Shown: piece by piece, positions 1-10,297 of the stretch
How the letters are laid out: the number at the start of each line of letters is the position of its first letter
How positions within the stretch are numbered: the first letter of the stretch is position 1
Assembly: GCF_958450345.1 (NCBI RefSeq)
Contig: NC_088780.1
Span: 2,044,501-2,108,500, forward strand
Length of the DNA stretch: 64,000 bases
From: Calliphora vicina
Taxonomy: Eukaryota > Arthropoda > Insecta > Diptera > Calliphoridae
Reading direction: 5' to 3'
Translations under genes and position numbers: made by a program
The notes under the pieces: generated by a model
The model's input: the letters and a program-made list of their open reading frames with translations, nothing else
Told to the model about the DNA's origin: nothing
Database searches by the model: none

Positions 1-491
1 TAAATGATTACTCTGCTCATAATATTGTTGAATAATTGTACTAATCACATTGAAATAATGCCAGTAACCATATGTTTTCTCTAGGTGTACTGTGGTATTT
101 ATAAATTTCCAAAAACCAATAAACTCTATAAATTGTAGCAGGACATTTGTCTAATCTAATCATTTGAGTTTCAGTCTTTAGCTTTAATAATATGTTCATT
201 AAAATTAAAAGACCTTCAGCTTATTTCAAATATTTTCTAAGTTAAACCAAACTTTAATTGAATACATTCAACTTAATTGTTTATTATTTATCTGCAAACC
301 TTGACAACTCTGCAAATGTGGATCAAGATCACAAAGTTTAAATATTTATTTATATATTTACGAAATACATACATACATACAAACAAACACATTTATGTAC
401 TTTAGCAAATGCCTCTGCCAGTTGACTCTCTAGTTTGCATATGATTGATGTGCTGCTTTGTAGGTGTGTTACTTATTTTAAGACACCCAAG
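1..491. other. Upstream flank of the first gene, no gene seen
   Basis: AT-rich sequence with a short CATA/CAAA microsatellite near 368-390. No ORF with codon structure and no recognisable repeat end. It probably contains upstream regulatory DNA of the gene whose TATA box is at 492. Confidence 0.5.
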
Positions 492-499
492 TATAAATA
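492..499 (+). promoter_or_regulatory. TATA box of the secreted-protein gene
   Basis: TATAAATA stands about 30 bp upstream of a plausible transcription start near 522-530. The non-coding first exon would run to 650, where AA|GTAAGT is a strong donor. The matching acceptor TTTGCAG ends at 1025, giving a 375-bp intron. The spacing of TATA box, leader exon and donor fits a tightly regulated, tissue-specific fly gene, but the start site is inferred. Confidence 0.6.
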
Positions 500-1059
500 C
501 CTGTGTTAAATTAAGAATTACAGCAATTTGTATTTAAGGTTTATTTAACAAACTCTAAATAATTAGTGCTACAAACAAGAGCAACAGAATCCAGTACACA
601 CAAACATCAGACGACAGTTACAAATTTCGTATCCTCAACATTCAACACAAGTAAGTATCTATCTATGTATGTATGTATGTTACAGTGATGGTGCTACGAA
701 ATCAAAATAAAAATGTTCATCTTGACAAAAGTTCAAGTATTCCTTCCTATTTTGTTAATTTTTTTTTGTTTTGTTTTAATTTCTGTTATATTCGCTTTAC
801 ACTTGAACATTTGTACCTCGTATTATTGTTGCTAGCTGAGCTGGGGATGGTTGGTAGCAAACAGTTGGTGTTTGTACAATAAGTAGTATGAGCATTTAGT
901 AGATAAATAGAAAGATATGGGTGCTCTATGCATTTCATGGCAGCAAAATAACTAATTAACTTTAATTTAGCTTTCTTACAGTTTTTTTTTTATATTTATA
1001 TTTTTTTGTTTGCTTTTATTTGCAGCCGACAACAGTTGGAAAACAACAGCATAAATATA

Positions 1060-1806
1060 ATGGAAATGAAGAGCAAAGTAAGAACACCAACAGCAACATC
1101 AACATTTTATTGCTATTTTTGTAGTCGTCATATTTTAATTACGTTTGTTGGCATGACGCTACTAATTGTGAATTATGGTGTAAACACAGTGCAAATGTCA
1201 GCTGTGCCACACAGAAATGGAAACTGTAACAGCAGCATCTGTAGCAGTGGCAACAACGTAGTGTCATCTATAAACGGCAATAACTTGGACAACAAAAATA
1301 ACAGCTCTGGAAAAGCTGTATGGAAAAGAAAAAGCATTCAAAATATTACAAACCTAAATAGCAATAGAAATACAAATTTCTTACACATTGCTCTGCCAGC
1401 AATGCCAACAGTTTACAAAGACAACAAGCATGTTGCTGCTGATGATTCCAACGATAATTATGCTGACAACAGCTACTACAGCATGTACATTCTTAGACAC
1501 GACTTGAACAATAATACCATAAATCATACGGAAACTGATTTAGTGGCTGGACAATTTGGAAATTTTAGAAAATCTCGTATTTTTGGCTTATTAGGTTCTA
1601 ATTTTTCATTGTCTTACAATTTATCATTGAATACTGGTACTTCGGCGGGTAATATCACTGTGGTAGCTCCAGCCGCCGCACCTGCTTACTATTATGCCCC
1701 GGCACCATACTATCCCTATGGCTATTACAATCCATATGCCTACAATCCTTATGCCTACAATCCATATGCTTATGATCCATACGCTGGCTACGGTTATTAT
1801 GGCTAA
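1060..1806 (+). CDS. Putative secreted Asn/Tyr/Pro-rich protein (unrecognised)
   Basis: The reading frame encodes 248 residues from an ATG at 1060, 35 nt into the second exon (acceptor TTTGCAG at 1025). An ATG at 1006 in the same frame lies in the intron and is not used. A basic N-terminus is followed by a hydrophobic stretch (about residues 24-42, with HILITFVGMTLLIV), read as a signal peptide or signal anchor. The middle is rich in Asn and Ser with many N-glycosylation sequons (NNSS, NITN, NNT, NHT, NFS, NLS, NITV). The last 48 residues are a Tyr/Pro/Ala tail with three NPYAY repeats and one DPYA variant, as in some cuticle, eggshell or other extracellular matrix proteins. I do not recognise the family. 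It is a real gene by promoter, intron, long ORF and poly(A) signal together; the function is unknown. Confidence 0.72.
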   Translation: MEMKSKVRTPTATSTFYCYFCSRHILITFVGMTLLIVNYGVNTVQMSAVPHRNGNCNSSICSSGNNVVSSINGNNLDNKNNSSGKAVWKRKSIQNITNLNSNRNTNFLHIALPAMPTVYKDNKHVAADDSNDNYADNSYYSMYILRHDLNNNTINHTETDLVAGQFGNFRKSRIFGLLGSNFSLSYNLSLNTGTSAGNITVVAPAAAPAYYYAPAPYYPYGYYNPYAYNPYAYNPYAYDPYAGYGYYG

Positions 1807-1891
1807 TTATATTCCTTTAAAATATTTAAACTTCAAACACATTAAAACATAAAAAGGCAACGATATTATCTATCTATCGAAAAAATCAAAT

Positions 1892-1897
1892 AATAAA
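1892..1897 (+). promoter_or_regulatory. Poly(A) signal of the secreted-protein gene
   Basis: AATAAA lies 86 bp after the stop codon of the secreted-protein gene, within AT-rich 3' UTR. It is the first canonical hexamer downstream and gives a short 3' UTR. Confidence 0.6.
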
Positions 1898-2513
1898 ATA
1901 TTCTAAATAATATTCCATATAGAAATTTCAGATTCATGCTGAATTTTGCCCAACTCTTTTATTAAACCCTTAGCCATGAGTGGCAAGGGTATACATTAGG
2001 GTATTCATTCGACTAATGATCGTTCGATTAATCGAATAATTTCTTACGAATAACGAATAATTCGAACAATTTTATGTAGAATAATCGAATAAAACGAATA
2101 AATGTTCATATATGTTTAAATTTATTAAATTGCTTAAAATTTTTCATAATTTCAAATTTAAATAATTAATAATGACTCACAAACGTTGTATTGTTTCTGA
2201 AATTCGACAAATAACTAAAGATGAGTGTAGATGAGTGTTCCGATAGCACCTTCTATAAATATTACAATTCTAAAAACAAATCTTTCAAAATTTGTAACTT
2301 AGGACTTGAATCAATGAAAATAAAAGGTACGGAATAAAATATTTGTTATTTAGCTGGCGAAATATTAGAAGAATCGCAATTAATAATCAAAATATTAACT
2401 TAGATTAAAGTGGAGTTGAATGTGAAGGAGAATGTGATTTTGAAACTGTCGTCGAAAGTGATTTTGAGGATGACATTTATAATGACAACGTTGAAATAGA
2501 TCTTAAAATATAT

Positions 2514-3130
2514 GGCCCACAATCATAATCAGAAATAAAGTATATTTTAAGGGAAATAAAGTCGTCTTTACTTAAGAGTGGACTTTAGGTCTACAATAGA
2601 CAAGATAAAATATACTTTTGACGTTAAAGTCGACTGTAAATATAAAACTAGCTGAAGCTGTTTTTAACTCATTTAACAACAGCATCAGCTGTTCTTAACC
2701 AAGTAAAAAAGTTCGACAAAAAGTCACAAATGTTTATGCTACAAGATATTGGCAGAGATTTTGCATTTATTGAACAGTTATCAATAAAATTAGAACCAAA
2801 ATATCCTAATTATTATACTAATCTTATTTTTTCCATTTTTCCACCACAATTTGCTTTTTTTTATTATATTTCGCTTTACTTTTATTGTTTACCCTTTTTG
2901 TTTTTTTTTTTAATTTTAGATGTTAGATGTTCAGCGGTGCCACTGTCTATATTTTTTTGTATATTGTATGAAAACATTTGCTACATTTGAGGTGGCACCC
3001 AGTTAAAGTCGGTTCAATTTAAAACACACTTTAATTTTGAATATAATTGCAAAATAACTAAAAGCAGGTTTTTATTTTAAAGTTGTTTCTAAAAAGAACC
3101 GACTTTAGTGTTTGACTATGATTATGGGCC
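2514..3130. mobile_element. MITE nested in the hAT element (PIF/Harbinger-like)
   Basis: The left end starts GGCCCACAATCATAATC and the right end finishes GATTATGGGCC, imperfect inverted repeats of about 28 bp that also share AAAGTCG-type subterminal motifs. TAT flanks both ends (2511-2513 and 3131-3133), a probable 3-bp target duplication. GGCCC ends with a 3-bp duplication suggest PIF/Harbinger, although TAT is not the usual TWA. Recognisable hAT transposase fragments lie on both sides, so this insertion is younger than the hAT element. Confidence 0.6.
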
Positions 3131-3435
3131 TATGTATATAAGTGATGTTATTAACCGCGTACGTAAGTGTTGCAAAATTTTTATCAAATCGAATGATAAA
3201 CACAAATATTGCAAACTAACGTTTTGCTGCAAGAAAATCATGGAGTTCGTCTTATACATGATTTTGAACATCGTTGAACATCTTTGTCTAACATGGTAAT
3301 AAACTTTTTGCGTATTTATAAATACGTCAATCATGCACTGTCTGACTTAAAAATTTGCCACGTTTGATAGCAAACTTTGTACAGATTTGTGTAATTCCCT
3401 AAGACAACATTATTAAGCAAAGATTCTGAACCCTG

Positions 3436-3675
3436 ATGGAACTTGAGGATATAATACAATTTGTTATAAATAATTTAGATAAAGTGAATAATTCATTTAC
3501 TAAAGAATTAGTTACTCATTTTAAAACCCGAATTAATGAACTGCATAAAAAAGTTCTTAATACGTTTATATTGTATTTGAATTCAGGATCATGTCCAACT
3601 AGTTCAAATTTAAAGCATAGCTACAAAACGGAAGAGTTGTCCAGTCAATTGTTTTGTAGATTGTTCGGGAGTTAA
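3436..3675 (+). pseudogene. hAT transposase fragment
   Basis: An open stretch of 79 codons between frame breaks, with the pattern ELVTHFKTRIN, an HKKVLNT segment and an FILYLN segment. This order resembles the region before the dimerisation domain of BED-zinc-finger hAT transposases. The DDE residues and the dimerisation domain are not recoverable here. It is the best preserved piece of the 1997-3946 element and not a host gene. Confidence 0.55.
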
Positions 3676-3954
3676 TCTGATCAGAATATGTTTGATAAAA
3701 ATTTAATGATGGACCTTGTTTTCTAATGTTTTTTAACATTATCTATACTTGAATTGTTAACTTTAACGTTATTTTTTGTTTTTCTTTAACAATAAAATAT
3801 TAAAAAATCGACTCAAACTTCATTCTATACTTTTTCAAACAAAATTAAATTATTCGAATAATTCGATTAATTTTAAACGTGTGATTCGAATTATTCGAAC
3901 AAGTTAAAATCTCTTAAGAGAAAAATCTAACAATTCGAATACCCTAGTATACAA

Positions 3955-4310
3955 GTTTGTCAATCCGTTTGTAATTTTTACATTTTTCATTTGTGACCCC
4001 ACAAAGTATATATATTCTGGATCGTTATAGATAGCGAAGTCAATATAGCCATGTCCATTTATTCGTCTGTCTGTTGAAATCAATTTTCCGTAGCCCCCAA
4101 ATAACTTACATACATGATTCATACCTCAATATGTCGGGTATGCTCGGTTGCTATTGAAAATCGACAAAATCTGGATTACTATGTTATTAATATAGACAAT
4201 ATGGATATCTAATGATAGATATTTCAAAGTCCATTGCAACGATGTATATAAGGCTATATAGTAAGTTGCACCTACAATTGGTCAAAATCGGGAAAAATAT
4301 TTTTTTTAAC
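3955..4310 (-). repeat. DINE-1-like family B fragment, split by the hAT insertion
   Basis: The sequence from 3955 (AAGTTTGTCAATCCG, then TTTTTCATTTGTGACCCC) is the reverse complement of the tail of the repeats at 18.7-19.4, 38.0-38.9 and 47.7 kb. Its other side, GTGGCAAGGGTAT, sits at about 1965-1996, left of the hAT element. The hAT element therefore interrupts one copy. It contains a TCTGTCTGTTG motif and an internal TATAAGGCTATATAG segment common to the family. Confidence 0.65.
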
Positions 4311-4771
4311 CCGAATTTTTTTTCATCAAAAAAAATGTTCCAAAATTTTTTTTTTAAAAATTAAAAAAAAAATGTTGAACAAAATTTTAAAACAATTAAA
4401 AAAAATTTATTTTATTTAAATAAAAGTATTAAAAAAAATTATGTTTAAGTATAATTAAAAAAAAATGGTGTTCGGTTTTAATAAAAGCTAAATGTGGATT
4501 AATAATTAAATTTTACTGGTTGTACCTATTATGTGTTGGCGTGAAAATCACCCATGGAATAATAAAATTTCAATCAAAAAACAATATCAAAACGATGTAA
4601 CAATTTACTAACTATATCAATATAATTGTGTGTAAAACAAAAACTACAAACTCTAAACTAAAAAGTTCTTTAACATTAATGCTCATTATTTTAACACTTG
4701 ATTGCATGCATGTTATTTAACATGCTTACACTCACGTATACTTAAACAATATTGCACATACACTTGCATAT
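4311..4771. other. Low-complexity A/T-rich stretch
   Basis: Long A and T runs, especially 4300-4480, then unremarkable AT-rich DNA. No gene, no clear repeat ends. Confidence 0.5.
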
Positions 4772-5294
4772 TCCCAGCGGGAAAAGCTGCAATAAAGAGG
4801 CCATCCTAAAGGCCTTATTTTGCAGACACAAGGACACGGAGCCAAGGCCTTGCATACTCTCTTGTCTTAGAGGGTTTACAGAAAGCCTTCTTAAGAAGGC
4901 ATTGAAGGACTGTAAGGAGGGAGACCTGAAGCGTAATTCCTCTAAAAATGGTTACATACAAACTTCTTTAAATAAATAATCACGTATGTTGTTTTATACT
5001 TAAAAATTCTGGATTTACAATAGATGGAGTATCTTTTGAACGCGGTTTTTGTTTTTAATAACATATACATATGTTATTGTGAAGGATATATTCTGTTATT
5101 TATTCTCACTTAGTTATTGAACATCATGTCGTCATATGGAGGAAGTTTTGCTTTACATCTTTAATTTGAAAAAGTGAAGCGTTAGCAATTTTTCCCACTG
5201 GGTTATAAATGCATACTTGTATTGGTACACATTTTCATATCTACAAAATATGGCCTTTAGGAAGGCATCTTTACTAAATCTGTTTCCCACTGTG
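4772..5294. mobile_element. Foldback repeat with GGCCTTTAGGA-type arms
   Basis: The left arm begins CCCAGCGGGAAAAG and continues with AATAAAGAGGCC and CCTAAAGGCC. The right arm at 5247-5294 is its imperfect inverted complement (GGCCTTTAGGAAGGC, TTTCCCACTGTG). Related arms occur at 11.48-11.56 kb and 30.85-31.02 kb. An internal ORF at 4752-4979 arises from the repeat and has no domain. Target duplication is unclear; the CACAGTGGG end leaves the superfamily open. Confidence 0.5.
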
Positions 5295-6212
5295 ATCAGT
5301 CAAGTTCCAATAATCAACCCTACATACATTAGAATGCCTGAATGAAAATACACCCAGAGAAAAAACAACTTAAAATCAATAAAAACCATATTGAATCAGT
5401 AAGAAACATTAACGAAAGTCTATGTAGTAATGGAAAAATATTAATTTAAAGATATCTAAAAACAATTGATTTATCGTATTTCAAAATACTTTTTCTATTA
5501 TAATCTATTTTAATGAACATTATTGAATTAATATGACGCGTTCTTATTTTTAAGTTGCATATTTTTCCTGAATGTACCTACTTATGTATATTAAATTTAC
5601 TGAACTTTCAAAGATAAACATTTGTATTAAAAAACATATGAAAAGGTAAGCTGGGATATTATGTATTTATTCCTAACATAGTAATAACTATGTTGTGTAT
5701 AAATAAATATTTATAATATTCAACATGCCAACTCAATTTCAATGTTACTTCAGGTTTATTTTTTTTTTTTTTTTTGTATGTGAAAATACAATTATCTAGA
5801 TGCAAGTCAGAGTTTCTCATATTTTAGTCATGCACAAAAAATGCAGGTTTGCTAGAACGTTTTTGGAATACGTTCTTATCATCAGTAAAATGTAATAAAC
5901 ATTTTAGCAGAATTTAACACCATCATTGACAAAGACATTGGCAGTGAACAAGTAAGAGTGTTAAAAGAAAAAGTAACAAATGCACTCAGATACATTAAAA
6001 ATCCATTTAGCCAGTGCAGAATTTAAACAACAAAAAATGAACTCAACTAAATGTATGAATAAACTCATCAAGATGTTTTGCAACGAAAACTGTCTTAATA
6101 AGTTTAATGTTAAAATTTAAATTTGCTATTTGTTTTTTGTACTTGTACTTGTACAATGGGTTATTTGTTTCTATTCTATTAAATAAGTATAACCAAATAC
6201 ATATATATGTAT
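5295..6212. other. AT-rich intergenic DNA, no gene seen
   Basis: Both strands have only short ORFs without codon bias. A poly-T run lies at 5759-5775. No repeat boundary recognised. Confidence 0.45.
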
Positions 6213-6930
6213 ATTAGGGCAGGTCGATTTGTAGGGACGCAACAAAATCGCCCAAGTGACAAGGAAAATCGTATTCTAGGGATCAAAATAAGAAACTTTG
6301 CCCAAGAAACCATACCTCTAAAATGAATTCTGATGTTGCTTATTTTGACCCAAATGTCAAATTTCAAAAAATTTGGAGAATTTGTCTAAGCATATTTTTC
6401 CAAATTTATTTATTATGAAACGAACGCCATTTTGTGATTGTTGAATACTCCGCTACTTAAGCACACTAAAACTATTCGTTTTAATCATTTCGTTTATTGC
6501 GAGCAAAACGTTCATTGCGATTTAAACATTAAACTAAATCTTCAAAAAGAATCTATGCTGATTCTCATAGATGCATAATTAATATTATTTATCACATTTA
6601 TATTTATCATACGCTCCATAAACAAAATTTATACGCAATACATAAATCATGTAAAGTGCCAAAAATGGTGATTTTTTGAAATCCAGGAGGTGTGCCTCTA
6701 TGGGTGGGTTGACACTCCAAAGTAAGTGGAGGTCGGTCATACATTTAGACTCGATTAGGACACTTTAAATGGGTCAAAGTGGGATTTTTTTAAATTTGAC
6801 CTTTGGGTCAAAATAAAGAACATCAGAATTCATTTTAGAGGTATGGTTCCTTGGGCAAAATTACTTATTTTGATCCCTAAGTATGATTTTCCTTGTCACT
6901 TGGACGATTTTTAAGTCGACCCCGCCCTAA
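6213..6930. mobile_element. Large foldback MITE, mariner-type ends
   Basis: The ends are TTAGGGCAGGTCGATTT (from 6214) and the complementary AAGTCGACCCCGCCCTAA (to 6930). The arms continue inward for about 150 bp, for example GGATCAAAATAAG at 6280 against ACTTATTTTGATCCC near 6863. The flanks TGTATA are duplicated on both sides, compatible with a TA target in AT-rich DNA. The ORF at 6179-6367 is simply one arm. Similar TTAGGG/TTAGAG ends recur elsewhere in this window. Confidence 0.7.
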
Positions 6931-7094
6931 TGTATATAATTGATGGAAAGACGTTTGTGCTCCTGTCCGTATGATGAATGACATATATTTTACTCAATAC
7001 AATTTGCTAACCACGAAAAACGAAATTTTTTTAATACAATCCAAACAACAAGCTTGTATGAACACTAGGATGGAAATTTTTGCGATTTCTAATG

Positions 7095-8165
7095 TTGCCA
7101 CACCAAGAGAAAAAATATATTTGTACATGTTTACTGTAACCATTTCAACATTTTGAAAAGTGTTTTAACAATATTATGCTCACTATAATTATTTATATGA
7201 TTAAGGTAACCATAATATGATAAAGTTACACATGATTGCCGCAATCATATACACTGATGGACAAAATTCACCGCCATTTCCCCTTTAGGATGTATAAAGG
7301 ACCGCCACGCTACGTTTTTGTAAATTAGGTTAAGTTAAAAGCACCTGTTTTAACTGACATAAATAAATAAAATGAATTATTTGTTCAATTCACAACTGAC
7401 GTTGTACAGTCGTATGAGTTATAAGTCGTCTGAATCTACAATAGTTGTACAAATGTTGTTGATAATTTCTATATAAATGTTTTGTACAACACCTACAACA
7501 TTTTTACATATGTTTTTCGAATGTTGTATGAAAGTTTAAGTGTTACCAAAAGTTCATATTTTTACATAAACAAAAAAATTTGACAATTTTAGTGTAAAAT
7601 AATAACCAAACGGTAACACTGAAATCAGTTGATTTATATAATTTATGAAAAACGATAATTTGTTTTAAATATTTGTCAATTGTTTTCATTTTTACGCAAT
7701 GCAGATATTAGTTTGCTATTAATAATGATTTTACATATTAATGGAGTTTGGAATCTTTTGTTTTAAACTCCTTCTTTTGCCATTTTCAAGACTTAACAAG
7801 GTAAGCTTACGATTTGGCGAAAATTGTGTTCACAACCACAATAGTTGTATCATACAATGTACAACATACAACTACGTTGTGAATTGGACAATTGTTTTTG
7901 TTGAAAAAATAAAATTTTGTGTTTCAATTATATTTATAATGTGGTAGTGCTTTAAACATTCTAAAGGGAAATGCCGGTGACTTTTGTCCATCAGTGTATG
8001 TATATGATTGTAATAAATAAATACATGTTTATGGCAATCATGTTCATGATGAATCATTATATCATAATATGTTGTCCTTAAACTATAATAAGCATAAGCC
8101 AAGATCAACGTAATATGGTGAATCCTTCATAATAAAACTGATTGCCACAAACATATACTTATTTA
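7095..8165. repeat. CATAATATG-type repeat, interrupted by a mariner-like MITE
   Basis: Flanking halves at 7095-7249 and 7999-8165 carry ACCATAATATGAT, TGATTGCCGCAATCATA and related phrases. The same vocabulary recurs near 18.35-18.72, 19.81-19.99 and 25.97-26.17 kb. The 745-bp element at 7252-7996 splits this copy. Short ORFs here are repeat-derived. Confidence 0.55.
7252..7996. mobile_element. Tc1/mariner-like MITE with CACTGATGGACAAAA ends
   Basis: Left end CACTGATGGACAAAATTCACCG, right end the complement of CACTGATGGACAAAAGTCACCG, both flanked by TA (7250-7251 and 7997-7998). The inverted similarity reaches about 45 bp from each end and returns near 7390/7880 (TTCAATTCACAAC against GTTGTGAATTGG). 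GGACAAAA ends and a TA target fit Tc1-like elements. No transposase remains, so it is non-autonomous. Confidence 0.8.
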
Positions 8166-8269
8166 TATTATATTGTATGTATATTGATTTTGTCATTCTA
8201 TTTGTAACACATCGAACTATTCATCGCAGACCCACAAACGTATAAATATTTAGGGCACTTATAAAATTC

Positions 8270-8940
8270 TGAGACGATCTAGCCATAGATGACAACTAGA
8301 TAGGTAACTGCGAGCCAAAAACCTATGTCTGTTATCAAAAATCTAATTCATGAGAATGTATTGTACACAGAGAAAACAGATTCGTGATAGCAACCGAATT
8401 TGTTGCCAATCGAATGATTCGGTTGCACATATAGAATTTTTCAGTTCTAACAACAGAAAGTCAGTTGATAAAGAAGAATTTTAGTTGAGGCAACCAACTA
8501 ACCTTCCAAAATATTGTAGCCACAACTGTAAAATTCGGTCACTAAGACAGAATCATTCGACTGGCAACAAATTCGGTTGCTATCACGAATCTGTTTTCTC
8601 TGTGTATGTATTTTGTTATTGTATCTCCCGTATGTGAAAAAAGAGAGTAATTTTTTTCATTTTTTCGCTCTCTCCTTCCGTTCAAAGCGGTTATTCTAGC
8701 TATGCCAGTCCGTCCGTCTGTCTGTTGAAAACACGATTGGGCGCAAACGAAAGGAGCTACAACAACTACTTTCTGTTGATATGGTTCGTTTGGTATTGAA
8801 AATGGACAATATCGGTTTATGATGATTATGCAGCAGTCCTGATAAAATTTTTGCACAAATTAGATCAAAGTACTCTGAAATTCTAGCGTAAAGTATACAA
8901 GATCTCCCTCAGAAAATTACTTCAACATTCATAATTGTCT
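8270..8940. repeat. Interspersed repeat shared with 51.88-52.95 kb
   Basis: Phrases such as CATAGATGACAACTAGATAG, AATTCATGAGAATGTATTG and GTATTTTGTTATTGTATC occur here and again at 51,885-51,977 plus 52,861-52,945. This copy carries a 239-bp MITE at 8366-8604; the other carries a hAT element. Each uninterrupted segment shows the empty site of the other. Confidence 0.75.
8366..8604. mobile_element. TA-flanked foldback MITE
   Basis: The ends CACAGAGAAAACAGATTCGT and ACGAATCTGTTTTCTCTGTG form arms of about 50 bp with few mismatches. TA is duplicated at 8364-8365 and 8605-8606. Removing the element and one TA gives ATTGTATGTATTTTG, matching ATTGCATGTATTTTG in the related repeat at 51,962. That empty-site match fixes both ends. 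A Tc1/mariner origin is inferred from the TA target. Confidence 0.88.
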
Positions 8941-8953
8941 TATTATAGTTTAC

Positions 8954-10297
8954 TAGCATAGCCCGGTGCACTTCGCTACCTCTACCCTAGTAAAATTAAA
9001 ACAAATATGAATGGAAATATGAAAATAACATATACAAAATTTGAGAATCTCTCAATTACAGTTCACTTGATATTCGAAAATAACTAACTAATTTTGTATG
9101 GGAGACACCACACCACTGCTCTGATCCCACCCATTTTTAAACCTTTTATGTAAATATCAAGCTTTACTTTAACTTTCCTTTATAAGGGAGGGGTCATTCC
9201 TACTAAGCCGATCATGCTTAGCTAAACTTCGAACAGGGAACAGGAATAAATTCGTTTTTGATTGAAACAGAGTTTAAATACTATTAGAATTATAGTCCTC
9301 CAGATATTCAAAATTAATGCAATCCCGACCATTTTCAGCCAATCTGTGTAAAATGGTAAGAGAGCTATGCGGACAAAGTTTGAAGAACCTTGCAATTATT
9401 ACTTTGTATGGGAGGTGACTCACCTCCTTTTCCGACCCCTCCTATTTTGAGTGCTATGCCCTCTAATCTAATTCCGTCTATATTCAGCTAAACTCCGCAC
9501 AGTAATAAGAAATTAATTCGCTAAAAGTTTAAACACTTTTACAATTATAGTTCTACAGATATTCGAAATTAATTATATATTTTGTAAAGGTTGTGCCACG
9601 CCCACTATTCCAATCCCGAACAATTTCAGTGAAACTATGCAAAATTATAAAAGAGCCATTTAGACTAAGTTTGAAGAATCTTGCAATTATAGTTCACAAA
9701 ATATTTAGAAATAACTATTTACTTTGTATGGGAGCCGACTTACCATTTTTTCCGACCCGTCCAATTTTTGATTAATTGATTCGTATGAAGTTTGAAAACC
9801 GTCACAATTTTAGATCTGCACATATTATAAAATAACTATTATGAAATTTAAAGGTTTATAAAACAAATTTTGAATGGAAATTTTGTTTTATAAACCTTTG
9901 ATAAATTTAAAAATTGTTTATGCATATGGGAGTTAGAAAATAAAAAAAACACCTTCAAAATATACAAAGTCTTCTTCTTTGTTTTCTATAACAACTCTCA
10001 CTTAAAACAGAGCGAAATCAATACTCTTTAATTGTTTCTCTTATTTGTTTACAACAACAAATTGGACAAACACGCATTGCTTTGTTTACTTTTTACTTTA
10101 AGGTTCACATGTACACGTGTTAGTAACATCTTTAAATGCTTACAACTCCTAAAAAACTGAACCGATTTGAATAAAATATATATTCTGCACATCTGTGAAT
10201 AAATCCCTTTCAAATGGTATATTTCTTGCCCAAATTGAAAGTATAATGTGAGCGTAAAAGGGGTCTAAAGAAATGGACTTGCCTATTAATATTATGA
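8954..10297 (-). mobile_element. Non-autonomous Helitron, copy 1
   Basis: Read on the minus strand, the element starts TCATAATATTAATAGGC at 10297 and ends GGGCTATGCTAG at 8954. It sits between A and T, as Helitrons do, with no target duplication. Similarity to the inverted copy at 40,973-42,438 begins and ends exactly at these points. Length 1344 bp. It includes a short palindrome near 9855-9900. No Rep/helicase coding region was seen. Confidence 0.85.

Larger units (their letters stand above)
1997..3946. mobile_element. Decayed hAT transposon with a nested MITE
   Basis: The ends read TAGGGTATTC at 1997 and its reverse complement GAATACCCTA ending at 3946. They are flanked by 8-bp direct repeats GTATACAT (1989-1996) and GTATACAA (3947-3954), 7 of 8 identical, which is the hAT signature. 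Both subterminal regions are full of TCGAATAAT-like motifs. Fragments of a hAT-type transposase remain: an acidic N-terminal block near 2410-2500, an RVRK..KIF.KS block at 3108-3299, and a block at 3436-3675 with ELVTHFKTRINE followed by LNTFILYLN. Stops and frameshifts separate them, so it is inactive. It landed inside a DINE-1-like family B repeat and itself carries a 617-bp insertion at 2514-3130. Confidence 0.75.

Noticed and set aside
8542..8856. 104-codon minus-strand ORF
   Set aside because: It starts in the arm of the 8.4-kb MITE and runs into an interspersed repeat, so it is transposon-derived noise.
8954..10297. Possible non-LTR retrotransposon or SINE reading of the 8.9/41-kb repeat
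   Set aside because: No poly(A) tail, no target duplication and no tRNA-like promoter; TC and CTAG ends at AT fit a Helitron better.
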